From: Ophiobolus disseminans
Taxonomy: Eukaryota; Ascomycota; Dothideomycetes; Pleosporales; Phaeosphaeriaceae
DNA length: 64,000 nucleotides
Reading direction: 5' to 3'
Assembly (NCBI GenBank): GCA_010093685.1
Contig: MU006226.1
Span: 756,964 to 820,963 of the forward strand
The notes below the pieces were generated by a model that searched no databases, was not told the DNA's origin, and saw only the letters and a list, made by a program, of their open reading frames with translations. This document shows positions 42,909-53,539 of the stretch, in pieces. Each line of letters opens with the position of its first letter. Position 1 is the first letter of the stretch. Position numbers and translations under genes: made by a program.

Positions 42909-44712
42909 TTAGTGCCCATTGACACCAGTGACATTATTAAGCTCAACCGCCGAGCCTAGTCTTCCTACCCTCCACAGCTGCTGCTGCCACGGCAACAGAC
43001 CATCTGCCGGCACCGCAGGTCCAACATCACCACCCTCTTTCCTCCTCTCCGCCCACTCGTCAATATCTTTCTGATCGACAAAGTTGCCATGCAGGCCAAG
43101 TCTCAACTTGACCGGTAGATGTATCGCGGCCAACGGCCCTTGCGCCAGATTGAGCGCATCGAAAATCAATATATCATTGCGCAGTACGTCGAGGTGGTTG
43201 AGTAATGCGATCAGATAACCTTCGCCCTCAGTAGAAGAATCGGCTTTCGGAACGAAGACAGGTTCTTGGAATGTGCAAGTTGGGCCGGCCCACCACGTAT
43301 CCTTCTTCCCATTGTCCCATTCAAAATGGCCGAGGACATTGAACAGCCCACCAGCCGGCGGACCACACTTTTGGAAGTCGTAGTGCTTGGTGGGATCGAT
43401 GTTGCATTGCCAGAAATGGTTGTACTTCTTCGTGAGCACCCTGTCGTCTATGCGCGAAAACTCGCCGTTGATGCCGAAGGTCTTGAATGGTTGCACACGC
43501 GTATGTGTTGGTAGTTTGGGGTCAAATACCCAGCGATACATGTCGGAGACGAGATTGTTGCGTTGTAGAAGGGTGGTGGGTGTGTTGGCTTGGGAGTCAG
43601 GTGGGAAGAAGAAGAAGACGTTGTCGGAGGCTATTGTGAGGTCGACGACTATGTTACCTTCTTCGTCTTCGTAGGAACCAGCGACATGGCCGTGGAAGCC
43701 TGCAATTGTGTCAGAAAATTGCTACCAAGTTAAGAATTGAGAGGTGGCATACCATTATCAGCACGCAGCCATACAACATCTTCAGGCTTTCCGTTTCGAC
43801 GCGGAATGATACCGTACCATTGATCCTCGTCTGGGTCCCAAGCAAAGTGATTCCCGCCTCTCTTCAGTCGCTCATGGTCGACTTTGATAGGTGTGAGAGG
43901 GAGGATAAGGTAGTTTTTCGTGATTGCACAGTCATGTATCATCCCGCAGAAAGGTGCCTTGTACCAGCATTCCTCAGTCTTCTTGCCATCTTTATCGATT
44001 GTATAGACAACAATATCGCAGCTTCCATCGTGCCCATCACCTCCAGCTTCGTATCCATAGCACACCATATCCCCAGTATCTGGGTCGAATTTTGGGTGTG
44101 CTGTAAAAGTTGGTGAATGTACTTGACCATCAAAGTCATATCTGCCTATGGTCTCCAGAGTCACAGGATTCATGGCGAAGGGTGGTCCATCTTCTTTCAT
44201 CGCAAGTAGAACACCTCTCCAAAAGACGACGTTCGTGTTTGACGCTGTTCTAATGATGCCTTTCACCATCTCATTGTCCGTGTACGGATTTCTATACCTT
44301 CCAAGTAGACTTTTTCTTGCTTTTTTCTCGGCTTTGAAACGATCCGTATGCACGTATCTTTGTCTGAAGTCGACATGACCATCTTCAAAACGGAACGCAG
44401 AGACTGAGCCGTCACCGTTGAAGTGTATATCTTCTTCGAAGACTGGCGGAAAACAGTGGTCTGGTTGAATCCGATAAAAAGTGCCATTGATGTCTTTGGG
44501 TATCTGCTTATCGTCAACGAGCGTCCAAGTCAGAATAGATAAGAGCTTACAGTGCCGCTGGTTTCGAGCTCAAAAATGTCGGCCTCAAGGCGAGACGGCT
44601 TGTTGAAGCCTTGGAAGAACCCACTGTCGGGAAACTTGACCTGATCACCATGACGGCTGCCCTCATGGTAGGCAGACGGCGCAGGAGCTGCAAGTGAAAA
44701 AATGTGTGCCAT
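42909..44712 (-). CDS. Carotenoid-oxygenase family dioxygenase (stilbene/lignostilbene-cleaving type)
   Basis: Exons 44712-44551, 44503-43753 and 43699-42909, introns 47 and 53 nt; 567 aa. These non-haem iron enzymes split conjugated C=C bonds with O2; soil and plant-associated fungi use close relatives to cut resveratrol-like stilbenes into two benzaldehydes. Four iron-binding His are in place: TAHPK (His190), GMIHD (His244), the FHGH motif (307 or 309) and GLHGNF (about 508). The family motifs INGTFYRIQPDH and HFNGDGSVSAFRFEDG are clear. No presequence or signal is seen, so the enzyme is probably cytosolic. It is divergent from the decarboxylase gene, and an aldehyde dehydrogenase lies 3.5 kb away, which favours an aldehyde-producing cleavage of an aromatic substrate over carotenoid metabolism (inference). 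Confidence 0.87.
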
Positions 44713-45224
44713 GTTGGAAGCGAGGTATTGATGTTACTCCGCCAATGCGTTGCAACGTATTTCACAACATCCCGAGCATTGACTCTCTATTTCCAGAAGC
44801 AAAATAAATCGGTGTGACAGGATATACTGCCGTGCTACAAGTTTGCATGTTTGATGTGGGGAGTAGTGGCTTGCGGGGTAGTTGTGTGGGTGGTAGCAGG
44901 GGTGGCCTTAACACCGGGATTATTGATCCGAGGACTCGGGGCGCTGTACGAGCGGCGATATTGCACCGAGTGACATGATCCTTTGGCGTTGAATAGTCGT
45001 AACATCGCTAGCAAACAACCGTCTACTTCGCCGACTGCCGCGTTCTGGTGGTGGGGAGCGTATTTTGAGCATGTGACAATGAGGATCAACATGGAAACCA
45101 GTATAGCTGACTTGTATGATGTCCAAGTTGATCGTAGTATCATAGCTTTCGAAATCTAGTTGCGAGTTCTTAATCCCTCGAAACATACACCGACTTGATC
45201 CTGTGGGTACACTAAAGCGGCATA
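44713..45224. promoter_or_regulatory. Divergent promoter of the oxygenase and the decarboxylase
   Basis: 512 bases between the two ATGs. At 44928-44939 it contains CCGAGGACTCGG, an inverted repeat with CGG/CCG half sites of the kind Zn2Cys6 dimers bind. Whether the cluster's own regulator uses it is untested. Confidence 0.4.
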
Positions 45225-46348
45225 ATGAGGGGCACAATAGCAGTGGAAGAGGCGATAATCGACCGGGCCGGGATTGAAGCACATTCGTTCGCCCAATTCC
45301 AGAGTCTAATGAGACCTGGTAGCGACACATCATCAGGACTTTCTGCTCACGAGCGTCGACTCTTTGATATTCACGATGAGCGTCTCAGGAGCATGGATGA
45401 ACATGGCGTTGAGTACATGCTGCTGTCTTTGACTTCTCCAGGTGCTCAGGGGGAAGCTGATCCGGAGAAGGCAAAAAACATGGCGCAGGTAGCAAACGAT
45501 TACTTGGCTGAAGAAGTGAAGAAGAACCCTCGGAGGTTTGGAGGATTTGCGGCCTTGTCGATGCATAACGCAAAGGATGCTGCCGAAGAGTTGCGCCGAG
45601 CAGTCAAAGAGCTGGGTATGTTTGGCGGAATGGTTAACGACTTTCAGTCTAAGGGCGCGAATGCGGAGGAGAAGGTATACTTCGATACACCAGACTACGA
45701 CCCGTTTTGGAAAACTGTCCAGGACCTCGATGTTCCCATTTACTTCCACCCTCGATATGCTATCCAACAAGACTTGCAGGCTGGAACTAAGTATGGTGAC
45801 CGCAAGCACTTGCTAGGGGCCGGCGTACAGTTTCACTTGGATCTAAGCTGGCACCTGTATGCAATATGTTCATCGGGCATCTTCGATCGATTTCCAAAGG
45901 TCCAGATTGTGGCTGGTCATCTGGGAGAAGGGTTAGAGGTCACCTCATGAACCAACGTAACTTGACTAACGTGAAGGCAGGATACCCTTCAATCTCTGGA
46001 GGGCGAGCCATTGGATCAATCATCCATTCAAGCGCGGCTCGCGGCCCATGAAGCACGACTATTCGTACTACTGGACCCATAATGTCTCGATAACAACTTC
46101 GGGAAACTATAACACGCGAGGGTTGAAGTTTTGCATCGAAGAGTTGGGGCTCGATCGGTGTCTATATGCAATCGGTAGGTCGTGATCGAGGATACGAGTA
46201 TTTCTGGCTAATGGCGGCAGACACACCTTACGATACGGTGGAGGAAGCGCAAGCTTGGTGGAAGTCGATTGATCTGCCGGGAGACCAGAAGGAAGCTGTC
46301 GCAAGAGGAAACGCGATCAGGTTGTTCAAACTACCCCTTGAGAAATAG
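45225..46348 (+). CDS. Amidohydrolase-2 (ACMSD family) decarboxylase, aromatic-acid type
   Basis: Three exons, 45225-45931, 45981-46174 and 46221-46348, introns 49 and 46 nt; 342 aa. Relatives (2,3-dihydroxybenzoate and gamma-resorcylate decarboxylases, fungal) remove CO2 from hydroxybenzoates using a metal. The N-terminal metal-ligand motif reads AVEEAII, the first His lies in YFHPRY (about 170), the second in VAGHLGEG, and the last acid in YAIDTPYD. The middle WRASHWINHPFKRGSRPMKH and TSGNYNTRGLKF match the decarboxylase branch rather than hydrolases. Within the cluster the expected job is to decarboxylate the acid made by the aldehyde dehydrogenase, giving a phenol or catechol (inference). 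Confidence 0.85.
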
Positions 46349-46725
46349 ATATGCACCTGTCTGTAGTAGTGTTGTCAGCTGGTAATGGAGTTCTACTATC
46401 ACAAAGACTCGAGACGCTTTGGGTAGAGACTGCTTATCCCCCTTTCCTCCATTGTACCCACTCACCAATAAGCCGATGTGATGCATTGGGCATGCATAAT
46501 TCCGTGTTGCACTTGGCGAAGAAGCCTGGTGGCCATGCTTCTGCGATGTCAAATCATCTGTCTGCGCTAAGGCTGTCGGCATTTGCCGACTAACCCCACG
46601 GCTAATAAAACTCTCAGCGTGCTCTAATGTTTGCCCTGAAGCAACTCTATGAGCTTAGATGACGATGAGGAAAGAAAAGTTGCACGTGTCGAGCACTCAT
46701 CAGCTCAATATTAACTCTAGCAAAA
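46349..46725. terminator. Shared 3' region of convergent cluster genes
   Basis: About 375 bases with no gene. Confidence 0.45.
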
Positions 46726-47625
46726 CTATGCTGCACCATTCGTTGTCTCAGACTTAGGCCGACTCAAAACCAGCGGAGGAGTGCTGGTGGACGGATCTTT
46801 GCCGAAATGTGGTGCCCTCAGATCGTCATCAGCCACCTGCTCACCCGTAATTGGATGAGTATAGTGGAAAGGCACCACACGCGTGTCTGGCCATAACATA
46901 GGGTCCGCACAAAGCTCATCGGGCCCGTTCGGGTCTTTGGGGAAGGTCGACGAGAGGAACGGGACGTAGTTTGGCTTCGTGTGCGACCAGCCTTTGTCGA
47001 ACTGAGCATGCCAGAACGGGAAGTACTTCAGCCTGAAGATCTTCCATACGCCGTTCTCTTTGATGTACTCGTTTTCGTATATGCCGCCCTCCCACCACTG
47101 CACCAGCCCACGCGGGTGCGAGTCTTTGATGCTCTCGTGAGTGCCTGCCGACATCATGCTGCGGAAGCGCCCTTTGGCTCGTGTACCATCGCTGTTCACG
47201 TCGACGATTCCCTGAATCTGGGGGTGATCGAGGAGGAAGCCATGCACGGGTCCGTTGCGGCCAGCAACGAAGACCTTCGCGAAGCGACCGATGTAGAGAC
47301 GCTTCACGCCCTCCTTGCCATTGTACCGGCCGCCTAGGAATTCCACGCACGTGTCTGGATGGTCCGAATACAGCTCCGCAACCTGTCGAAGTCAGAATGC
47401 TCGCATCAACGAGGATTTCAATGGGTGTCTCACCTCCTTGTACAGACACTTGTCGAGATAGTAGCCGTAGGCATATTGAAGCTTGCGCACGTCCTCCGTA
47501 TCTTGGCGTCGTTAGCTCTCGCACGGGCTCGGGATCATCTCGGGGTTAGGCATGCCAGTGATTTTTTCCACTCTCTGCTGCAATTGTGCAACAATCTGCC
47601 TCAGTTCTTGAATTTCGTCACTCAT
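46726..47625 (-). CDS. SnoaL-like (NTF2-fold) protein
   Basis: ATG 47625 starts MSDEIQELRQIVAQLQQRVE, a short coiled coil. The fold then continues EDVRKLQYAYGYYLDKCLYK (exon ending 47434), a 51-nt intron (47433-47383) and exon 47382-46726 with VAELYSDHPDTC, RFAKVF, RSMMSAGTH, QWWEGGIYENEYIKENGVWK. The SnoaL-like alpha+beta cone acts in aromatic or steroid dehydration, cyclisation and hydroxylation, or as a binding partner. The first junction is unsure: the straight frame meets TAA at 47515 region, so an intron ending near the CTAAC branch (for example GTGGAA to CGGAG, 77 nt) must remove it, or the gene is interrupted. A C-terminal Trp/Pro-rich extension (FLSSTFPKDPNGPDELCADP) is common in fungal members. 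Confidence 0.7.
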
Positions 47626-48217
47626 GTTGTATGTATGGAAATAATGAATTCTCAATAGAGTGTGGACAGGATAGGCGTGCGCTCTTAGCATGCGCTCTTA
47701 TGACCTGCGAGAGCCACAAATCCAACAGCCACCTCCACAGCTTCTCCAACAGCCCGGATGGTTCAAGCGAAAGTGGAACACTTGCCGCAACTCTACGAAT
47801 GAAGCCTCCTGTAGCCCCGGCAATATAGATGCGAGCTGCAGCATACTGCGGGATAATATCACCGACGATACTGATAGGATCGTACGCGAGGCGACAGGTT
47901 AAACGCCTTGCCCCTCTGTGTGTGGGGTCAAGTCAAGAGCACCACACAACAATTTCTCCACTTCGTCCCTCGATTGCGATACCGAAAGCCTGCACAGTAC
48001 CGACAATTGAGCTACGAAATACGAATGAGGCTGCATGTACATGCTCACGCGGTAACCCAACCCATCCGTCAGCCAACACTAACCTAGAAAGGCTTTGGTC
48101 AGCTAGAGTAATACAATCCACGCGTCACCGGTATATCTTGATCTTTCCACGACTAAAACAAAGAGGAGTGGCCGAAAGGACTGAGGACCTTGAGATTACT
48201 GTTTACAGAACGTCACC
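47626..48217. promoter_or_regulatory. Divergent promoter of the SnoaL-like gene and the aldehyde dehydrogenase
   Basis: About 590 bases. I did not find a second copy of the CCGAGGACTCGG palindrome. Open frames here are not convincing. Confidence 0.35.
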
Positions 48218-50132
48218 ATGGGTCTTCCAGAGCAGATAGAGACGCGCCTTTTCATCAATGGAGAATTTGTTGAAGCATCCCACGGGAAGACATTTGACAT
48301 TATCAATCCAGCCACACTCAAACACGTCGCGAAGGGTAGGTGCGCTTCTTGACCAAGACATTGTGAGAGACTGACTGCTGCTTTAGTACACGAGGCATCC
48401 GAGCAGGACACAGACAATGCTGTAGCTGCAGCAAAAGCGGCATTTCCAGCGTGGTCCGAGATGTCACCAGACAAGCGCGCACAGTACTTCAAGAAGCTAG
48501 CTGGCTTGATTCGTGAGAGCAACGACGAACTTGGCGCCCTTGAAGCAGCGTCCATGGGCAAGCCGCTTGGAGCGTTCTTCGATGCTTATGCCTGTGCGTC
48601 CAAATGGGAGCGTTATGCCGAGGTAAGTTGTTGATGTAAGAACTGGTGTAGAACATACACTGATTGCCTACCTATTTTGCTGCAGGCTGGGTACACTGTA
48701 CAAGGCACAACAAGTGTCCAGACTCCGGGATATCTCAATATGACCCTGCGACAGCCTTATGGCGTTGTAGCTGCGATTATCCCTTGGAACGTACCGTTAC
48801 TCTTTCTGGCCAGCAAGTTGGCGCCCGCGCTGATCGTCGGCAATACGGTTGTTCTCAAAAGCTCTGAAAAGGCACCACTGACTGTAAGCTCGGCGTTCAC
48901 AAGCCTCTAGTGATCTTCAGCTGTCCGCACCTCGTACGCTCAGGCTTTTAGTTTGTCGTTATGTTGTCTTGTCTTGTGTATTGACGTGAGCTAATCTTGT
49001 TCAGTCAGCCAAATTTGCGACACTGGTACAGAAAGCTGGCTTTCCTCCTGGTGTCATCAATATCATTACAGGCTTCGGTGCCGTAAGTGGTTCCATACTG
49101 AGCCATCATATGGATGTTCGAGCTCTGTCTTTTACAGGTTCTGGTCGTACCGGTCGACTAATTCAAGCAGCCGCGGCCAAATCCAATCTCAAGCAAGTGT
49201 TCCTCGAGCTCGGGGGCAAATCACCAGCAGTGATCTTCGAGGACGCCGACATTGAGCAGACTGTTAAGGAGACAGCGTACAGTATCCAGTGGAACAGCGG
49301 TCAGGTCTGCATGGCCAACTCGCGTGTCTACGTTCAGGACACTATTGCCGACAAGTACATTGAGCTCTTCAAGAAGCATTTCGAGAACGAGGTCAGTATG
49401 GGTGACCCACTCGAGAAAGGTACCAACCACGGGCCGCAAGCCGATGAGATCCAGCATAAAACGGTTCTTGATTACCTCGAGTCAGGCAAGCAGTCAGGTG
49501 GCGAGCTGCTAATTGGAGGGGCTGCGCCGTCAGACCGCGAAGGCTACTACATTCAGCCTACCATCTTCAAGAACACACCAGAGGATGCCAAGATCATGAA
49601 AGAGGAGATTTTTGGGCCTGTGGTCAACATTAACGTGTTCGAGACTGAAGAGGATGTGCTCGCAAAGGCAAATAACACAGAGTAAGTACAGCCTTTCTTC
49701 TATGTGCCCGTTGCAAAGGAATGGCTTTGTACGCTCTCGGTCCTCATTGCGTTCTTTGCTCGCAGATCATAGAATGCACTGAGAACATTTGGGCTCCAGC
49801 ATCGTTGCGCCACTGGTATTGGGCTCTTAGTCGCGAAACCGGCGGAGACTGGCTCGTGCGCCGACTGGCTGGAAATAGTCCACAGACAGTAGCTAACCAT
49901 GTCCAGATATGGCCTATATGCATCGGTGTACACTAAAAATATCGATCGCGCTTTGCGATTCGCGAAGGGCCTCGAGGCTGGCACGGTTGGGGTGAACTGC
50001 ACGTCACCAGTTACAGGTGCAGACATGCCGTTTGGTGGGTACAAAAGTTCGGGGTCAGGACGCGAAGGAGAGCCGACGTACTCGTTGGACAACTTCTTGG
50101 AGACAAAGACTGTCATCATCAAAATCTCTTAG
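48218..50132 (+). CDS. NAD(P)-dependent aldehyde dehydrogenase
   Basis: Five exons, 48218-48335, 48387-48622, 48686-48883, 49005-49681 and 49907-50132, introns 51, 63, 121 and 225 nt; 484 aa. It oxidises aldehydes to acids. Conserved are the cofactor loop AIIPWNVPLLFLASKLAPAL with KSSEKAPLT, the GSGRTGRLI turn, the general base in FLELGGKSP (Glu252) and the nucleophile in SGQVCMANSRVY (Cys286). EEIFGPVVNI, MPFGGYKSSGSGREG and SLDNFLETKTV complete the fold. The last intron is unusually long but joins to YGLYASVYTKN in frame. The gene lies between the SnoaL-like gene and the regulator; benzaldehydes from the oxygenase are the likely substrates (inference). Confidence 0.9.
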
Positions 50133-50396
50133 AGACTCTGAGATATGCCGACATGTTGCCTCGCACACTATTCCGCATTTTCATTAGAAATCAATTAGCC
50201 GACGGCTGGCTCCTGCAGGTGCGCGCTTGGCAGTTTGGACCCTCGAGTTTCGAGCGGCCCCAGGTCGCTCTTCCCCGCAGAACTGGGCTCCTCCTTTCAC
50301 TCGTTCTCATGGGGCAAGCTGGTCCTATCCACATTCTTTGTGACCTACTGCAACACTGCCGAATGGTATCAATTTATCCTTCCTAGGTGATTCTGT

Positions 50397-52810
50397 ATGA
50401 CCGGGGCTGATCGGCTCGTGATGGCGGACGTTTCCGGCGCGCCGCGTGCTCTGGCCAACACCGCGAGGGCGCCCAATGCGCATCGTGTTCACAGTAGCTG
50501 CGACCGATGTCGAAGTCGAAAAACAAAGGTAAGTGAATGTCTCTTCAAGTCCGACGCCAAGGCACTAACTAAGGTTGTAGTGTATAGATCCCAGTATGTA
50601 TAACAGTTCTCTAAGAATCGCGGAGGGATCCCAGGCTCAGCATTACTGACCATGACCAGTCCCCGGACCGTGTCGATACTGTGCCCGCACCGGCGCCTCA
50701 TGCACCATCGCTACTCCCAGGCGGAAGAGGCCCTATTACCATGTCACCGAAGAAGAGTACCAATGTTCGATGCGCATCCTGGAACACTTTTTTCCGGGTC
50801 ACGAATTGAATCTACAGTCTCTCCGTACCATTGCCAAAGCCATCAAGGACGGCAGTTTCTCGGCCCCACCTGTCCAGCAGACCGAGGGACTTTTCACCCA
50901 GGAGCCCTTCTCTCCTGAAGACGGAGACAGTGTCGATGATGGAGAAGAACAAGATGTGGGCGAGCTACATGAGCCTTTAGGCTGCATGATGAAAGACTCG
51001 CGCGGAAGGTTCCGCTACGTCGGCGCCCACAGCGAGATACCATTCAATGCTGCCGTCGTGACTTTGGGCATACAACGAAAAAATCCATCTATCATACCAA
51101 CACCGAGAGTTGGACACTATCCTCCCTCTTTACCCGCACCCTCACCGTCAACAGACTCCGGCGTTGAAGAGGTCTTCTACTTACCAACCAGGGACCTATG
51201 TGACATATATGTTTCGAGGTTTCTCGAAGATGTACATTGCACATACTGGTTGTACCCCGTTGAGAACCTACTACGCCGCGTAGACGATACATACTTGGAA
51301 TCAGCTTCTGCGTCGTCAAGCTCATGGATGTGCTCACTTTACTGCATCTTCGCCATCGGGGCAGCAAATTATTCAGGGACCAACGGCAACTTACCTCCAC
51401 CTAGCTGGCCGGCTTCGTCTGACCAGAAAACGTCCGAGGACTACATCGCGCTTGCGAAGCAGCTGATTCCCGCTGTGTACGACGAAGCAGACATTGACAG
51501 CATACGCGCGATGGCAATTATAGTCAGTGATTGGATCGAGTTATGATCGTTTTGCTGACACACTCTAGAGCATTGCCATGGAGAACCTATGTTCGAGAGT
51601 GAGCGCATACCTCTACATTGGCGCAAGCGTGCAAATGGCTTTCTCGCTTGGGTTGCATCGCGATCAACTTGCAGAGTCAGCGTCGAATATGGAGCGAGAA
51701 CAAAACCGGCGTATATGGTGGACGCTATTCATTCTAGACCAGGAGCTAGCCTCTAGAGGTGGTAGTCCAACCATCATCGATGAGCGCTTTACCAAGGTGG
51801 AAACACCAATGTCCTCGGAGCAGGTGTGTAGTTTCTACTAGCCTTGAGACTTACAGTAATATACTAACAGGTGTAGATACTGTATCCAGGCTTGCATACA
51901 CCACTAGCATGGCAAGCCACTTCGGTTTCTCTTTGTCGACTGAAGCGTGAAGTAATCCAAGCCATTTACACCGAACGATCAGCAAATGCGATCTCGTTTT
52001 CCACAGTGTCAAACTCACTATTGCTTCTACAAAAGTGGTACCGACAAATGCCAGCGCACCTCAAGTACGACGTTCCTGCACCACCAACGCACAAACGCGC
52101 AGTCGCCGTCTTGCACCTCCATTATTGGGGTACCACCATACTGCTCACCCGACCATTCCTCCTTTACCTTGTCATCAAGCATAGCACCCTCGTCTCTAGT
52201 AAGAAGATCTGGTTTGAACGGATGGGTAAATTATGCATCGACGCAGCACAAAAAAGCGTTGCGATACTGGAGCAGATGGCCGAAGACGGTACACTCTCCA
52301 GTCTCACGGCTTTCGACAGCACATGCATTTTGCGAGTGGTCATGATCTTCATTCTTGCCTATGCGCACACGCACACGTCTCAGTACAGTTCCCATATTGA
52401 GACATGCATGAGGCTGTCGAGAAACATGGAGCAGATTGGCTTCACCAAGATGGTGACAGAGGAGACACCAGGACGCCTTGCAGATCTGGGCATACCCGAG
52501 GAGCCACAGACAGTGGTCGCAGCTGCCAATGGTAATGCCCATGGCGATGTTCATCTTGACGATCAGATGATTGCTCAGCTCTGGGGCAATTGGGATCCGT
52601 AAGTCATTTTGGAGCTTGTTGTATTGGGAGTCTTACTAATCATCGCCTAGTAACTTCATGACACCACTGCAGACCCAACAGAGCCTCGATATAACATTTG
52701 ATGACTCGGGCGCATTCGACATCAACTCAGAAATCCTGGCATTCACAAATCTGGACGAGTCGATTGTGATTCATCCATCGCATTATGGCAGTTATCAGCT
52801 TCGTCAATAA
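50397..52810 (+). CDS. Zn2Cys6 fungal transcription factor, likely regulator of the aromatic cluster
   Basis: Six exons, 50397-50528, 50581-50593, 50660-51522, 51569-51823, 51877-52598 and 52651-52810; 714 aa. The zinc cluster is spelled across the first three exons: Cys35, 38, 45, 53, 56 and 63 (C-x2-C-x6-C-x7-C-x2-C-x6-C). The 13-nt second exon carries the third Cys. A linker with FFPGHELNLQSLRTIAKAIK and acidic EDGDSVDDGEEQDVGEL follows. The middle homology region (YVSRFLEDVHCTYWLYPVENL, SLGLHRDQLAESASNMEREQ, RRIWWTLFILDQELASRGGSP) is the usual fungal TF domain. The first exon is basic before the cluster. It is in the same direction as, and 265 bases after, the dehydrogenase. Gene-cluster-linked regulators of this class usually activate their neighbours with CGG half sites. 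Confidence 0.85.
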
Positions 52811-53539
52811 CAGGAGAAGAGAGAACTATTAATACAGAGAGGATGAAGGGCCCATGTATGGAATACCGACGGCGAAGTGTTGGGTCTGTGTGGATCGTAC
52901 GAGCTGCCCACACTTTACACTAAATAAGACAAGTACTGCCTCATCGCTCGCAAGTTATGCATCACTGCGCTAGCCGTCTTGCCACTTGGAACAGCCTGGA
53001 CGGTGCATGGGTTGAGGGTTTGCCCTGGTGAAGCTCAGCTGGTTACATCGCGCTGCGCGTTGCTCGGTGATCGGAGGAGGAGGAGAAACAGCACTTGGAC
53101 ATCGAGTCGGTGATGCAGAATGGCGAGAATAATGGACAGCGGGACATGCGGCAAATACACATACTGGCCGCGGGATGATGTGACAGGAGAGAAGGACGAA
53201 GTAATGAATATACGTATAGAGACAGATCAATTGTCGTAATGGTGCAGAGTCGCTAAAATCTCCGTGGAAAACAAGTGATTGCCGCGTTCCACGAGGCGCA
53301 AAGCCACATGTCTTGGCAGGTCCACCGTCGATCTTCAGCCTCAGCGATCCTGACCCTGATGGCTTGATGAGAGCCCCCACCACAAACTCTAGACTTCCTT
53401 CACTCTCTCAAGACATACCTCACGGGTACCCGCAGCCCAGTCATAAACGCCGAGCGCCCACCAGCTTCGCAGCGCACCTTCTGCGCCGTGTCAAGCCCTC
53501 ATGCATCCCCAGAGTTGTGGCTGAGGGTAGCGGAGCGCA
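52811..53539. other. Intergenic, nothing recognised
   Basis: Separates the catabolic cluster from MID1; the latter's promoter and leader. Confidence 0.4.

Noticed and set aside
42909..52810. Secondary-metabolite biosynthesis cluster
   Set aside because: No polyketide synthase, NRPS, terpene synthase or P450 core enzyme; the enzyme set is catabolic.
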